Assembly (NCBI RefSeq): GCF_905201705.1
Contig: NZ_CAJKOX010000032.1
Coordinates: forward strand, 1 to 54,993
Direction of reading: 5' to 3'
Source: an uncultured Marvinbryantia sp.
Lineage (GTDB): Bacteria; Bacillota; Clostridia; Lachnospirales; Lachnospiraceae
Length of the DNA: 54,993 nt
The position numbers were made by a program, and so were the translations under genes. The notes beneath the pieces were generated by a model. It had not been told where the DNA came from. It worked only from the letters and a program-made list of their open reading frames with translations, and ran no database searches. The first letter of the stretch is position 1. Every line of letters begins with the position of its first letter. Positions 1-8,415 of the stretch are shown piece by piece.

Positions 1-276
1 CGGTATCTTCGTACAGAGCGTCCCAGGGTGGCAGGCAGGCTCCGGGAGATGGGCTTTCCGGTGTACCCTTCAGACAGCAGCTTCCTGCTGTTCTGGGGGG
101 AGGAGACCCTCTGGGACCAGGCCATGGAGCGGGGCGTGATGCTCCGGGCCTGTGGCAACTTTCCCGGCTTGGATACCGGCTTTTACCGCATCGGCCTCAA
201 GGGGCAGCCTCAAAACGAGGCTCTGCTGGAGGTCCTGGCGGAGACAGGAGGAAACGCATGGCAAAAGCTATCATGA
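1..276 (+). CDS. cobD: Threonine-phosphate decarboxylase CobD, C-terminal fragment
   Basis: This reading frame is open from the window edge, so only the last 91 residues of a PLP-dependent aminotransferase-fold protein are seen. In the family CobD decarboxylates threonine phosphate to aminopropanol phosphate for the corrin side chain. The visible part has the typical small-domain pattern: a PSDSSFLLF stretch, then FYRIGLKG with a conserved arginine, then a helix at the end. It overlaps cbiP by 19 bases, so the two are translationally coupled. A histidinol-phosphate aminotransferase has the same fold, but the corrin neighbours favour CobD. Codon choice here (many GCC, CCC and CTC) differs from genes further right. 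Confidence 0.75.
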   Translation, partial: RYLRTERPRVAGRLREMGFPVYPSDSSFLLFWGEETLWDQAMERGVMLRACGNFPGLDTGFYRIGLKGQPQNEALLEVLAETGGNAWQKLS

Positions 277-1817
277 TTCAGGGGACCACCTCCAACGCGG
301 GAAAGAGCTTCCTGGCGGCGGCGCTGTGCCGGATTTTTGCCCAGGACGGCTACCGGGTGGCTCCGTTTAAGTCTCAGAATATGGCCCTCAACTCTTACAT
401 CACAGACGAGGGCCTGGAAATGGGCCGGGCCCAGGTGATGCAGGCGGAGGCGGCAGGCATCGCGCCGTCCGTCAGCATGAACCCGATTCTTCTGAAGCCG
501 ACAAACGATGTGGGCTCGCAGGTGATCGTAAACGGTGAGGTGATCGGGAATATGAAGGCGCGGGAATACTTTGCTTATAAGAAAAAGCTGATTCCCGACG
601 TGATGAAAGCGTTTGATAAGCTGTCCGGGGAGTACGATATTATTGTGATCGAGGGCGCGGGCAGCCCGGCGGAGATTAATCTGAAATCGGACGATATTGT
701 GAATATGGGGATGGCAAAGCTGGCGAAGGCGCCGGTGCTTCTCGTCGGAGATATCGACCGCGGCGGTGTGTTTGCCCAGCTCATCGGGACAGTTATGCTG
801 CTCGATGAGGATGAGCGGGCGATGGTCAAAGGGCTGATCATCAATAAATTTCGCGGAGATAAGACGATCCTGGATCCTGGCATCGGGATGATTGAGGAGC
901 GTGCCGGGATTCCGGTCGTAGGAGTTGCGCCGTACCTGCATATCCAGGTGGAGGACGAGGACAGTCTGACAGAGCGTTTCGCAGGGAAACAGGAAGTCGG
1001 ACTGATCGATATTGCAGTCATCCGCCTGCCGCGTATTTCCAATTTCACGGATTTCAATCCTTTTGAGAATATGGAGGGCGTCTCTCTGCGCTATGTCGGA
1101 AATGTTTCAGAGCTGAAAAACCCGGATATGATCATCCTTCCCGGCACCAAAAGCACGATGGAGGATCTGCGCTGGCTGCGCCAGAGCGGTCTGGAGGCGG
1201 CGGTGCTGAAGGCCGCGGCAGCCGGCAAGGTGATTTTCGGCGTCTGCGGCGGCTATCAGATGATGGGTGAGAGCTTAAGCGATCCCCAGGGAGTAGAGGG
1301 CGGAGGCACGATGCGCGGTATGGGGCTGCTTCCCATGGAGACTGTGTTTGCGGACGAGAAGACGCGCACGCGGGTGAACGGCGCTTTTGAACATGTGGAT
1401 GGCATCCTCGCCGGGCTTTCCGGGGAGCCGCTTTCCGGTTACGAGATCCATATGGGCGTAACGTCACCAGGAGAAGACTGCCGCAGCCTTACCAGAATCA
1501 GGAATTACGCGGCGGGACAGTGCTCTGCACAAAATATGCAGAATCAAAAAGAAGCTTTTGCCGGAGAGGAAAAGCCGGACGGAGCCTGCCGCGGCAATGT
1601 GTACGGCACTTACGTGCACGGCATTTTTGACCGGGAGAATGTGGCGAAGGGCGTCGTGACGGCGCTCGGAAAAGCGAAGGGACTGGACGTCTCAGAGATT
1701 ACGGCGGTGGATTTTGCGGCATTTAAGGAGAGCCAGTATGATATTCTGGCATCAGAACTGCGGAAACATCTCGATATGAAAAAAATATATGAAATTCTGG
1801 AGGAGGGCATCGCATGA
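258..1817 (+). CDS. cbiP: Cobyric acid synthase CbiP/CobQ
   Basis: This 519-residue protein should amidate four carboxylates of adenosylcobyrinic acid a,c-diamide, using glutamine and ATP. The N-terminal dethiobiotin-synthetase-like ATPase shows the P-loop GTTSNAGKS near residue 9. The C-terminal class I glutaminase has the nucleophile motif VCGGYQMMG near residue 328 and the histidine of YVHGIF near 451. Length is normal for the family. It overlaps cobD upstream and shares an ATGA overlap with cbiC downstream, so it sits inside one operon. The first 200 bases or so share the cobD-like codon style, and the style changes further in. Confidence 0.95.
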   Translation: MAKAIMIQGTTSNAGKSFLAAALCRIFAQDGYRVAPFKSQNMALNSYITDEGLEMGRAQVMQAEAAGIAPSVSMNPILLKPTNDVGSQVIVNGEVIGNMKAREYFAYKKKLIPDVMKAFDKLSGEYDIIVIEGAGSPAEINLKSDDIVNMGMAKLAKAPVLLVGDIDRGGVFAQLIGTVMLLDEDERAMVKGLIINKFRGDKTILDPGIGMIEERAGIPVVGVAPYLHIQVEDEDSLTERFAGKQEVGLIDIAVIRLPRISNFTDFNPFENMEGVSLRYVGNVSELKNPDMIILPGTKSTMEDLRWLRQSGLEAAVLKAAAAGKVIFGVCGGYQMMGESLSDPQGVEGGGTMRGMGLLPMETVFADEKTRTRVNGAFEHVDGILAGLSGEPLSGYEIHMGVTSPGEDCRSLTRIRNYAAGQCSAQNMQNQKEAFAGEEKPDGACRGNVYGTYVHGIFDRENVAKGVVTALGKAKGLDVSEITAVDFAAFKESQYDILASELRKHLDMKKIYEILEEGIA

Positions 1818-2446
1818 AGGTAGAGCTGGAAAATGTAAAACCGATGGAGATCGAGCGGCGGAGCTTTGAGATCATTACGGCGGAGCTAAAAAGAGAGCTG
1901 CCGGAGGATACCGCGCCGATCATTAAGCGCTGTATCCACACAAGCGCCGATTTTGATTACGCCGATAACCTCTGCTTTTCAGAGCATGTCGTGGAAAAAG
2001 CACTGGCAGCGCTGAAGGCGGGAGCCTGCATCGTGACTGACACGCAGATGGCGAAATCGGGCATTAATAAAAAAGCACTTGCCAAATTCGGCGGAGAGGT
2101 TTATTGTTTTATGTCGGACGAGGACGTGGCGCAGACGGCGCGGGAGAACGGGACCACGCGCGCCACAGCCAGCATGGATAAGGCGGCTGCGCTTGAAAAG
2201 CCGCTGATTTTTGCGATCGGCAACGCTCCGACGGCGCTGGTGCGCCTTTACGAGCTGATAGAGGAGAAAAAAATAGCGCCCAGGCTGATCATTGGCGTTC
2301 CGGTCGGCTTTGTAAACGTGGTGCAGTCGAAGGAGCTGATTATGCAGACAGATGTCCCCTATATTGTGGCGAGGGGCAGAAAAGGGGGCAGCAACATTGC
2401 CGCCTGCATCTGCAATGCGCTGCTTTATATGGCAGGCGGTCGCTGA
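1814..2446 (+). CDS. cbiC: Cobalt-precorrin-8 methylmutase CbiC
   Basis: CbiC moves a methyl group from C-11 to C-12 of cobalt-precorrin-8 to give cobyrinic acid. The protein is 210 residues, as expected. It carries the family histidine in CIHTSADFDY near residue 39, the acid catalyst in known homologues, and the conserved late segment IIGVPVGFVNVVQSKE. It starts at the ATG of an ATGA overlap with cbiP, so coupling is clear. No gene follows for 263 bases; that gap holds three hairpin elements. Other corrin genes (cbiD to cbiJ) are not in the window and presumably lie to the left. Confidence 0.94.
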   Translation: MKVELENVKPMEIERRSFEIITAELKRELPEDTAPIIKRCIHTSADFDYADNLCFSEHVVEKALAALKAGACIVTDTQMAKSGINKKALAKFGGEVYCFMSDEDVAQTARENGTTRATASMDKAAALEKPLIFAIGNAPTALVRLYELIEEKKIAPRLIIGVPVGFVNVVQSKELIMQTDVPYIVARGRKGGSNIAACICNALLYMAGGR

Positions 2447-2456
2447 CATCAGGTCA

Positions 2457-2504
2457 GGACTTTGCATTCACTGCGACGCGCAGCTAGTCCTGTGGGCAAA
2501 GTCC
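2457..2504. repeat. Nested hairpin element (copy 1 of a structural family)
   Basis: An outer perfect stem GGACTTTGC (2457-2465) pairs with GCAAAGTCC (2496-2504). Inside, CTGCG (2471-2475) pairs with CGCAG (2479-2483) over a 3-base loop, leaving an unpaired 3' strand. The same plan recurs at 21949-22011 and 34829-34891 with different stem sequences. There is no T-run, so it is not a simple terminator. Confidence 0.6.
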
Positions 2505-2527
2505 GTAAGAAAGTGATACAGGTGTGA

Positions 2528-2566
2528 GCAAATCCCATTCGCGGAGCGAATTTTAAATGGATTTGC
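2528..2566. repeat. Nested palindrome downstream of cbiC
   Basis: GCAAATCC (2528-2535) pairs with GGATTTGC (2559-2566), and inside it ATTCGC (2537-2542) pairs with GCGAAT (2546-2551) over a GGA loop. The outer arm resembles the CAAATCC/GGATTTG hairpin inside the repeat at 22075-22109 after groEL. Confidence 0.6.
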
Positions 2567-2570
2567 GAAT

Positions 2571-2597
2571 GTTACTGTGAACGACGTGAACAGTAAC
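2571..2597. repeat. 27-bp dispersed palindrome GTTACTG-N13-CAGTAAC
   Basis: Seven-base arms GTTACTG and CAGTAAC flank a 13-base centre. A second copy, 23 of 27 bases identical by hand alignment, lies at 42387-42413. The two copies sit in unrelated intergenic gaps, so this is a dispersed repeat rather than a local regulator site. Confidence 0.7.
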
Positions 2598-2608
2598 CAT
2601 TGTTCATA

Positions 2609-2666
2609 AACCCTCAGAAAATTTTAAGGCCAGTTTAATGAAATTCAAAGCAGGATATGGTATACT
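2609..2666 (+). promoter_or_regulatory. Extended -10 promoter with possible CodY box for the YARHG gene
   Basis: TATACT at 2661-2666 is preceded by TG at 2658-2659, an extended -10 element; no good -35 is seen. At 2609-2623 lies a 15-mer that matches the CodY consensus AATTTTCWGAAAATT with three mismatches. The promoter is convincing and the CodY site is only suggestive. Confidence 0.45.
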
Positions 2667-2709
2667 ACGTCTGTGACACGTATTTACTTACAATAAGGGG
2701 GATGAACAG

Positions 2710-3900
2710 ATGAAGAGGACAAAAGCGATTCTGGCGGCAGCACTGGCGGGAAGCATGGCGATCTCAGCGGCATTTCCGGCGATGGCACAGGAAGATGGCG
2801 GGGCGACGCTGGTAGATCTGTTTTATACATATTCCAAAGACAATATGATCGTGGAGTATTATGACAGCAATTATCTCACGGAGTCAGGGAAGCTTCAGAA
2901 GAAAAGCTACGACGGCTTTCTGGCGCTCTCTCAGACGGATCTCGACTGGGACGGCACAGAGGAGCTGCTGGCAATCCGCCTGAAACCGGCGGCAGATGAG
3001 AACGGGGATACGATAAACACACTGATCGCAGAGGTTTATCAGAGAAAGGACAACACACTGCAGCGCAGCGCGCAGTATACGCTGGCGGAGGATATTCTGG
3101 CATACGACGGAGCGCAGATCGATGTGTTTGCGGTAGACGGGGAGAGCGGGCAGTTTCTCTGCTGTGAGGCGAGAGACTCGGCGACGCTGCTTGCGGACGG
3201 CGTCACCTGGAGTATGCGCGCAGCCGGGTATGACGGGGAAAGCTTTTATGAGGTGTCAAACGTATCGATGGCCGGCAGCGCCTTTTCTGCGGAGGACACC
3301 GAAGCGGCGCGCACCGCGATGAACGCGGTCGGGCTGTATCCGCAGGATCTGATCTGGGCTTCCGCTGCGGAGCAGTGCGGGCTGGGACTGATCTGTACAG
3401 TCAGGCGCTATCACACGTCTGAATATGAGAACATCCGAGCGGCGCTCGATGCGGGGCAGGCGCAGCAGTACGGCGAGACCTGGTTTAAAAATTATATGAA
3501 TCCGGACCGGGAAAATAAATTCGCCAAAGAATTTGCCGTCAAGCTTACGGAAAGCGCGGGGCAGGCGCAGACCGCCCAGACGGACGGCGTACATTATAGC
3601 TTTGACGGGGATTATGTGATCCCGGACAGCGACAGCCGCTATATTACGGAGGAAGATTTAAGCAGTCTTTCCGCAGACGAGATCCTGCTTGCGCGCAATG
3701 AAATTTATGCGAAGCACGGGCGGATCTTTAACAATGCGGCGCTCGATGAATATTTCCGCAGCAAGAGCTGGTATCAGCCGACGGTGGCGGGCAGCGACTT
3801 TACGGACAGCTACGCGGCTTCCGTGTTTAATGACTGCGAGATTGCGAATATCTCGACAATGGTAAAATACGAAAAAGCGCACGGTCTGAACGGATACTAA
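2710..3900 (+). CDS. Secreted YARHG-domain protein of unknown function
   Basis: The 396-residue product begins with a signal peptide: KR at residues 2-3, a hydrophobic stretch, and an AMA-Q cleavage site near residue 26. There is no lipobox. Residues about 320-385 match the YARHG domain (SADEILLARNEIYAKHGRIF followed by a tryptophan), a small extracellular domain of unknown role. The middle is acidic and lacks motifs I recognise. A strong AGGGGG ribosome site precedes the ATG. It lies between cbiC and cbiK, with its own promoter upstream and only 35 bases before cbiK, so it may be co-transcribed with the tetrapyrrole genes. A direct role in cobalt or corrinoid handling is conjecture. Confidence 0.7.
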   Translation: MKRTKAILAAALAGSMAISAAFPAMAQEDGGATLVDLFYTYSKDNMIVEYYDSNYLTESGKLQKKSYDGFLALSQTDLDWDGTEELLAIRLKPAADENGDTINTLIAEVYQRKDNTLQRSAQYTLAEDILAYDGAQIDVFAVDGESGQFLCCEARDSATLLADGVTWSMRAAGYDGESFYEVSNVSMAGSAFSAEDTEAARTAMNAVGLYPQDLIWASAAEQCGLGLICTVRRYHTSEYENIRAALDAGQAQQYGETWFKNYMNPDRENKFAKEFAVKLTESAGQAQTAQTDGVHYSFDGDYVIPDSDSRYITEEDLSSLSADEILLARNEIYAKHGRIFNNAALDEYFRSKSWYQPTVAGSDFTDSYAASVFNDCEIANISTMVKYEKAHGLNGY

Positions 3901-3935
3901 AATGATCCGGCGGATCGGCGCAGGAGTGAGAGGTT

Positions 3936-4721
3936 ATGGAGAAACAGCAGACAAAGGCGATTCTGGTTGTCAGCTTTGGCACCAGCCATGCGGACGCCAG
4001 GGAGAAAAATATAGACCGGATCGAGGCGGATATCAGCGCGGCATTTCCGGAGTACCGCATTTACCGCGCGTGGACCAGTAAAATGATATTGAAAAAACTA
4101 AAGATCCGGGACGGTATCGTGATCGACACGGTAAGGGAGGCGATGGAGCGGATGGCGGCGGACGGCATCCGCGAGGTGATCGTCCAGCCGACGCATGTGA
4201 TAAACGGTATTGAGAATGACCGGATGCTTGCGGATGTGCGCGCATATGAAGAACAGTTTGACACGGTACGGACAGGCACGCCGCTGCTCACGACAGAGCA
4301 GGACAGCCGGGAGGCGATCGCGGCGCTGGGACAGGAGTGGAACGCATTGCCGGAGAATGAGGCTCTGGTGCTGATGGGGCACGGGACGGAGCACTATGCG
4401 AACACGGTGTATGCCGCGCTGGACTATATGATGAAGGATATGGGCTATGCAAATATGTTCCTCGGCACGGTGGAGGCGTATCCGACGCTGGAGGCGCTGA
4501 TCCGCCAACTGAAAAAAGCAGCTCCAAAGAAGGTGCATCTCGCCCCGTTTATGATCGTAGCGGGAGATCATGCGAAAAACGATATGGCAGGCGGGGAGGA
4601 AGATTCCTGGGCAAGCCGGTTTATGCAGGAGGGCTTTGCGGTCGAGTGTCATCTGAAGGGGCTTGGCGAATACCCGCTTATCCGGGAAATGTTTGCGCGC
4701 CATGTGAGGGAAGCGAAATGA
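3936..4721 (+). CDS. cbiK: Sirohydrochlorin cobaltochelatase CbiK
   Basis: CbiK inserts cobalt into sirohydrochlorin, the committing step of anaerobic B12 synthesis. The 261-residue length fits CbiK rather than the shorter CbiX. The N-terminal VSFGTSHADAREKNI is characteristic, and the two metal-site histidines are in LMGHGTEHYANT (near residue 147) and MIVAGDHAKNDMAG (near 208). No signal peptide is present, so it is cytoplasmic. It ends in an ATGA overlap with hemA, which ties cobalt insertion to precursor supply within one transcript. Confidence 0.95.
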   Translation: MEKQQTKAILVVSFGTSHADAREKNIDRIEADISAAFPEYRIYRAWTSKMILKKLKIRDGIVIDTVREAMERMAADGIREVIVQPTHVINGIENDRMLADVRAYEEQFDTVRTGTPLLTTEQDSREAIAALGQEWNALPENEALVLMGHGTEHYANTVYAALDYMMKDMGYANMFLGTVEAYPTLEALIRQLKKAAPKKVHLAPFMIVAGDHAKNDMAGGEEDSWASRFMQEGFAVECHLKGLGEYPLIREMFARHVREAK

Positions 4722-5986
4722 GCATATATATGGCAGGCATCGACCATACAAAAGCGCCGCTTGACGTGCGCTCCGTATTTTCCTTTACGAAAAAGAGCAT
4801 GGCGAAGGCGATGGAGAAGTGGAAGGAGATTCCGGGATTTTCAGGCTGTGTGATGATCGTCACCTGCAACCGCATGGAGCTTTGGGCGAGTGTGCAGGAG
4901 GGGACGGAGCCGGATCTGTTTGAGCTTCTCTGCCGGGAAAAAGGAGTGGACGCAGGCCAGTACCGCAGATATGCCGTTCTGCGGGAAGGGCGCGAGGCGG
5001 TAAACCATCTGTTTGAGTTGTCCTGCGGTCTTCAGTCCCGTATTCTTGGGGAGGATCAGATCATCACGCAGGTGAAGGACGCACTCGCGTTTGCCAGGGA
5101 GCAGTATGCGGCGGACAATGTGCTGGAGGTCCTGTTCCGTATGGCGGTAACTGCCGGAAAGAAGGTAAAGACGGAGGTACTGCTTTCCAAAAAGGACAGC
5201 TCTGTCATCCACCGGGCGGCAGAGGTCTTAAAAGAAGAAGGGTACTGTTTTGCGGGCAGGAAGTGCATGGTGATCGGAAACGGCGAGATGGGAAAGCTTT
5301 CCGCAAATGTATTCCGGGACGAGGGAGCCGACGTCACGGTCACAGTGCGCAGCTACCGAAGCGGTATCGTCGATATTCCAAAGGGCTGTAAGCGCATTGA
5401 TTATGCGGAGCGCATGACGATCCTGGGACAGTGCGATTATGTGATCAGTGCGACGGCAAGCCCGAACTATACGCTGCGCAGGGAAGAGGTGCGTGCGGCG
5501 CTTCAAAAACCGGTGATCATGATCGACCTGGCGGTGCCGCGGGATATTGAGCCTTCGGTTGGAGAACTGCCGGGCGTTACGCTTTATGACATCGACCATT
5601 TTGACGCCGGACACATCAGTGCGCAGACGCAGGCGGATATCGCGCGTGCAAAGGAAATTTTAAAGGAGCAGATCACAGAATTCTTCGACTGGTACGAGGG
5701 CAGGGATGTGGTCGAAAAGATCCAGGACGTTAAGGCGGCGTTTGTGGAGGATTTTCACCTGCGCACCCAGAAAAAGACGCGGGAGCTGGGCGTAAGCCTG
5801 CAGACGGAGAACGCGCAGGCGCTGCAGGAATACCAGGAGTATATTGAGACGGCGGCCGCAAAGACCATCAACAAGATGATGTTCGGACTGCGCAGAAGCA
5901 TAAGCGACCGGGCGTTCCGGGAATGTATGGAGGCATTGGAAGGTTTATATGAAAAAGACGATTATCATCGGCAGCCGGGAGAGTAA
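4718..5986 (+). CDS. hemA: Glutamyl-tRNA reductase
   Basis: HemA reduces glutamyl-tRNA to glutamate-1-semialdehyde, the first step of the C5 route. Start is placed at the ATG of the ATGA overlap with cbiK (422 residues, MSIYMAGIDHTKAPL); an earlier in-frame start would run deep into cbiK. The catalytic cysteine is in MIVTCNRMELW near residue 50, where many homologues have CNRTE. The NADPH domain shows VIGNGEMGKL near residue 188. The C-terminal dimerisation helices are present. It overlaps hemC by 38 bases. A variant M for T next to the catalytic cysteine is the only oddity. Confidence 0.94.
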   Translation: MSIYMAGIDHTKAPLDVRSVFSFTKKSMAKAMEKWKEIPGFSGCVMIVTCNRMELWASVQEGTEPDLFELLCREKGVDAGQYRRYAVLREGREAVNHLFELSCGLQSRILGEDQIITQVKDALAFAREQYAADNVLEVLFRMAVTAGKKVKTEVLLSKKDSSVIHRAAEVLKEEGYCFAGRKCMVIGNGEMGKLSANVFRDEGADVTVTVRSYRSGIVDIPKGCKRIDYAERMTILGQCDYVISATASPNYTLRREEVRAALQKPVIMIDLAVPRDIEPSVGELPGVTLYDIDHFDAGHISAQTQADIARAKEILKEQITEFFDWYEGRDVVEKIQDVKAAFVEDFHLRTQKKTRELGVSLQTENAQALQEYQEYIETAAAKTINKMMFGLRRSISDRAFRECMEALEGLYEKDDYHRQPGE

Positions 5987-6893
5987 GCTTGCCGTTATCC
6001 AGGCGGAGATGGTGAAGCAGGCAATCGAGCGGGAAAATCCCGGGCTGTCTGTTTCCATACTGACGATGAAGACGACGGGCGATAAAATTCTGGACCGCAC
6101 GCTGGATAAGGTGGGCGGCAAGGGATTGTTCGTGAAGGAGCTGGACCGGGCGCTTCTGGAAAAAAGGAGCGATCTTTCCGTACATAGTCTGAAGGATGTC
6201 CCGATGGAGATCTCGGATGATCTTCCGCTGCTTGCGTTTTCTGAGCGGGCGGATGTGCGGGATGTGCTGGTGCTGCCGGAGGGCGCACGGGAGATCGATT
6301 TTTCAAAACCAATCGGCTGTTCGAGCAGCCGCCGGATCCTGCAGCTAAAGGAGCTGTATCCGCAGGCGGATTTTCGCCCGGTGCGCGGAAACGTGCTCAC
6401 CAGGCTGCAAAAGCTGGATGGCGGGGAATATAGCGCGCTTGTCCTGGCGGCTGCCGGTCTTATGCGGCTGGGGCTTGCGGCGCGCATCAGCCGCTATTTT
6501 TCTCCGGAGGAGATCATTCCTGCCGCCGGACAGGGCATTCTTGCCGTGCAGGGCAGGGCAGGGGAGGACTACGGGTATCTGGAGGCAGTCTCGGATACAG
6601 AGGCGCGGGATGCGGCGCTCTGTGAGCGCGCTTTTGTGCGGGCGCTTGGCGGAGGCTGCAGCTCGCCGACGGCGGCGTATGCCCGGATAGAGGGCGGGCG
6701 GATTTTTCTGACCGGTCTTTACTGTGAGGAGAGCAGCGCAAGATGGCGCAGGGGAAGCGTAAGCGGAGCGCGCACAGAAGCAGTAAAGATCGGTCAGAGG
6801 CTTGCCGAATGTCTTTTTCAGAGCGTCTGCTCATCAGAGGCAGAAAAAGGCGGGCGTCTTGCGGATATTTGTTTGGAAGGAAAGGAACCATAG
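5949..6893 (+). CDS. hemC: Hydroxymethylbilane synthase (porphobilinogen deaminase)
   Basis: HemC joins four porphobilinogens into the linear tetrapyrrole. The 314-residue protein starts with IIIGSRESKLAVIQAEMV, the family opening, and has KDVPMEI and the SSRRILQLK pattern of substrate-binding arginines. The cysteine carrying the dipyrromethane cofactor is in LGGGCSSPTAAYA near residue 237. The gene begins inside the 3' end of hemA with a GGAAGG ribosome site, and the next gene starts one base after its stop, so expression is coupled on both sides. Confidence 0.95.
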   Translation: MKKTIIIGSRESKLAVIQAEMVKQAIERENPGLSVSILTMKTTGDKILDRTLDKVGGKGLFVKELDRALLEKRSDLSVHSLKDVPMEISDDLPLLAFSERADVRDVLVLPEGAREIDFSKPIGCSSSRRILQLKELYPQADFRPVRGNVLTRLQKLDGGEYSALVLAAAGLMRLGLAARISRYFSPEEIIPAAGQGILAVQGRAGEDYGYLEAVSDTEARDAALCERAFVRALGGGCSSPTAAYARIEGGRIFLTGLYCEESSARWRRGSVSGARTEAVKIGQRLAECLFQSVCSSEAEKGGRLADICLEGKEP

Positions 6894-6894
6894 T

Positions 6895-8415
6895 ATGCAG
6901 GGAAAAGTATATCTTGTCGGGGCCGGTCCCTCTGATCCCGGTCTGTTTACGAGAAGAGGCGAGGAGATTTTAAAGCGTGCGGAGGTCGTTGTTTACGACG
7001 CCCTCGTCGGGCAGGGCGTGCTTGGCATGATCCCGCGGGAGGCGAAGCTGATCAATGTGGGAAAGCGCGCGAGTCATCATACGATGAAGCAGGAGGAGAT
7101 CAACCGTGTGCTTGTCCGGGAAGCAAAAGCAGGCAGGCTTGTTGTGCGCCTGAAGGGCGGCGATCCTTTTCTCTTCGGCAGAGGCGGCGAGGAGCTGGAG
7201 CTTCTGGTGAAAGAGCAGATCCCCTTCGAGGTGGTGCCGGGCGTGACGTCGGCGCTCTCCGTTCCGGCATACTGCGGGATCCCGGTCACGCACCGGGACT
7301 ACTGCTCTTCTTTGCATATTGTCACCGGGCATAAGCGCGCGGAAAAAGAGTACGACATAGATTTTGAGGCGCTGGTGCGCATCGGCGGGACGCTTGTGTT
7401 TCTGATGGGAGTTACCGCCCTGGAGGATATCTGCGAAGGGCTTCTCGCGGCGGGGATGCGCGCGGATATGCCGGCGGCGGTCCTGCAAAAGGGAACGACG
7501 GCGGCGCAGAAAAAGATTGTTGCCACCGTCGCTGACCTGGCGGAGGAAGTGAGAAGACAGGGCGTTGAGACGCCGGCGATCATTGTGGTCGGAGAGGTGT
7601 GCGGCCTGGCGGAAGCATTTTCCTGGCAGGAGAAAAAACCGCTGTTCGGAAAGAAAATCCTTGTCACAAGACCGCGGGAGCTGATCTCAGAGATGGCCGC
7701 AAGACTGCGGGAGCAGGGGGCGGAGGTGCTGGAGCTGCCGGCGATCCGCATTGCGCCGCGGGAATGTGCGGGAGAAATACAGGATGCGCTGGAGCATCTG
7801 TCCGCCTTCGACTGGCTGGCGTTTACCAGTCCCTCCGGGGTGCGGGTATTCTTTGAGGACATGAAGAAATGCCGCATGGACGTCCGGCGTCTGGCGTCCC
7901 TGAAGCTTGCCGTCCTCGGAAGCGGTACGAAAAAGGAGCTGGAAAAATACGGCTGCTATGCGGATCTGATGCCGCAGCAGGCATATGCAGAGGAGCTTGG
8001 AAGAGCGCTTGCAAAGGAATGCCGGGGCGGTGAAAAAATACTTCTGTTCCGTGCAGCAGCGGGAAGCACGGAGCTTGTAGAGGAGCTGAAAAAGACGCCG
8101 GGCATAACGGCAGTGGATCTGGCGGCATACGATACGGTCTATGAGATGTCGCCGCTGATCGATGTGCGTGCGGAATTTGAAAACGGGCAGATCGACTATG
8201 CGGTATTTACGAGCGCGTCGACAGTGAAGGGTTTTAAAGAGAGTGTTCCGGGGCTGGATTTTGCAAAGGTGCGTGCAGTCTGCATCGGCAGAAAGACAAG
8301 AGCCGCCGCAGAGGAGCTTGGCATGGAGACCTTTATGGCAGAGGAGCCGTCCATGGAAGCGGTCGTGCGGCTGGTGGAGGAGCTTGCACGCGGAAAAAGA
8401 AAGGAAGCGTTGTAA
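6895..8415 (+). CDS. cobA-hemD: Fused uroporphyrinogen-III C-methyltransferase / uroporphyrinogen-III synthase
   Basis: Residues 1 to about 245 are the SAM-dependent methyltransferase that makes precorrin-2: it opens with VYLVGAGPSDPGL, and shows LKGGDPFLFGRGGEE and the PGVTSALSVPAYCGIP region. Residues from about 250 (KKILVTRPRELISEMA) to the end are the uroporphyrinogen-III synthase domain, with the usual FTSASTVKGF near its end. The fusion lets one protein cyclise hydroxymethylbilane and methylate the product, common in Clostridia. Start is at the ATG 9 bases after AAGGAAAGG. It overlaps hemB by one base (TAATG). Confidence 0.93.
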   Translation: MQGKVYLVGAGPSDPGLFTRRGEEILKRAEVVVYDALVGQGVLGMIPREAKLINVGKRASHHTMKQEEINRVLVREAKAGRLVVRLKGGDPFLFGRGGEELELLVKEQIPFEVVPGVTSALSVPAYCGIPVTHRDYCSSLHIVTGHKRAEKEYDIDFEALVRIGGTLVFLMGVTALEDICEGLLAAGMRADMPAAVLQKGTTAAQKKIVATVADLAEEVRRQGVETPAIIVVGEVCGLAEAFSWQEKKPLFGKKILVTRPRELISEMAARLREQGAEVLELPAIRIAPRECAGEIQDALEHLSAFDWLAFTSPSGVRVFFEDMKKCRMDVRRLASLKLAVLGSGTKKELEKYGCYADLMPQQAYAEELGRALAKECRGGEKILLFRAAAGSTELVEELKKTPGITAVDLAAYDTVYEMSPLIDVRAEFENGQIDYAVFTSASTVKGFKESVPGLDFAKVRAVCIGRKTRAAAEELGMETFMAEEPSMEAVVRLVEELARGKRKEAL

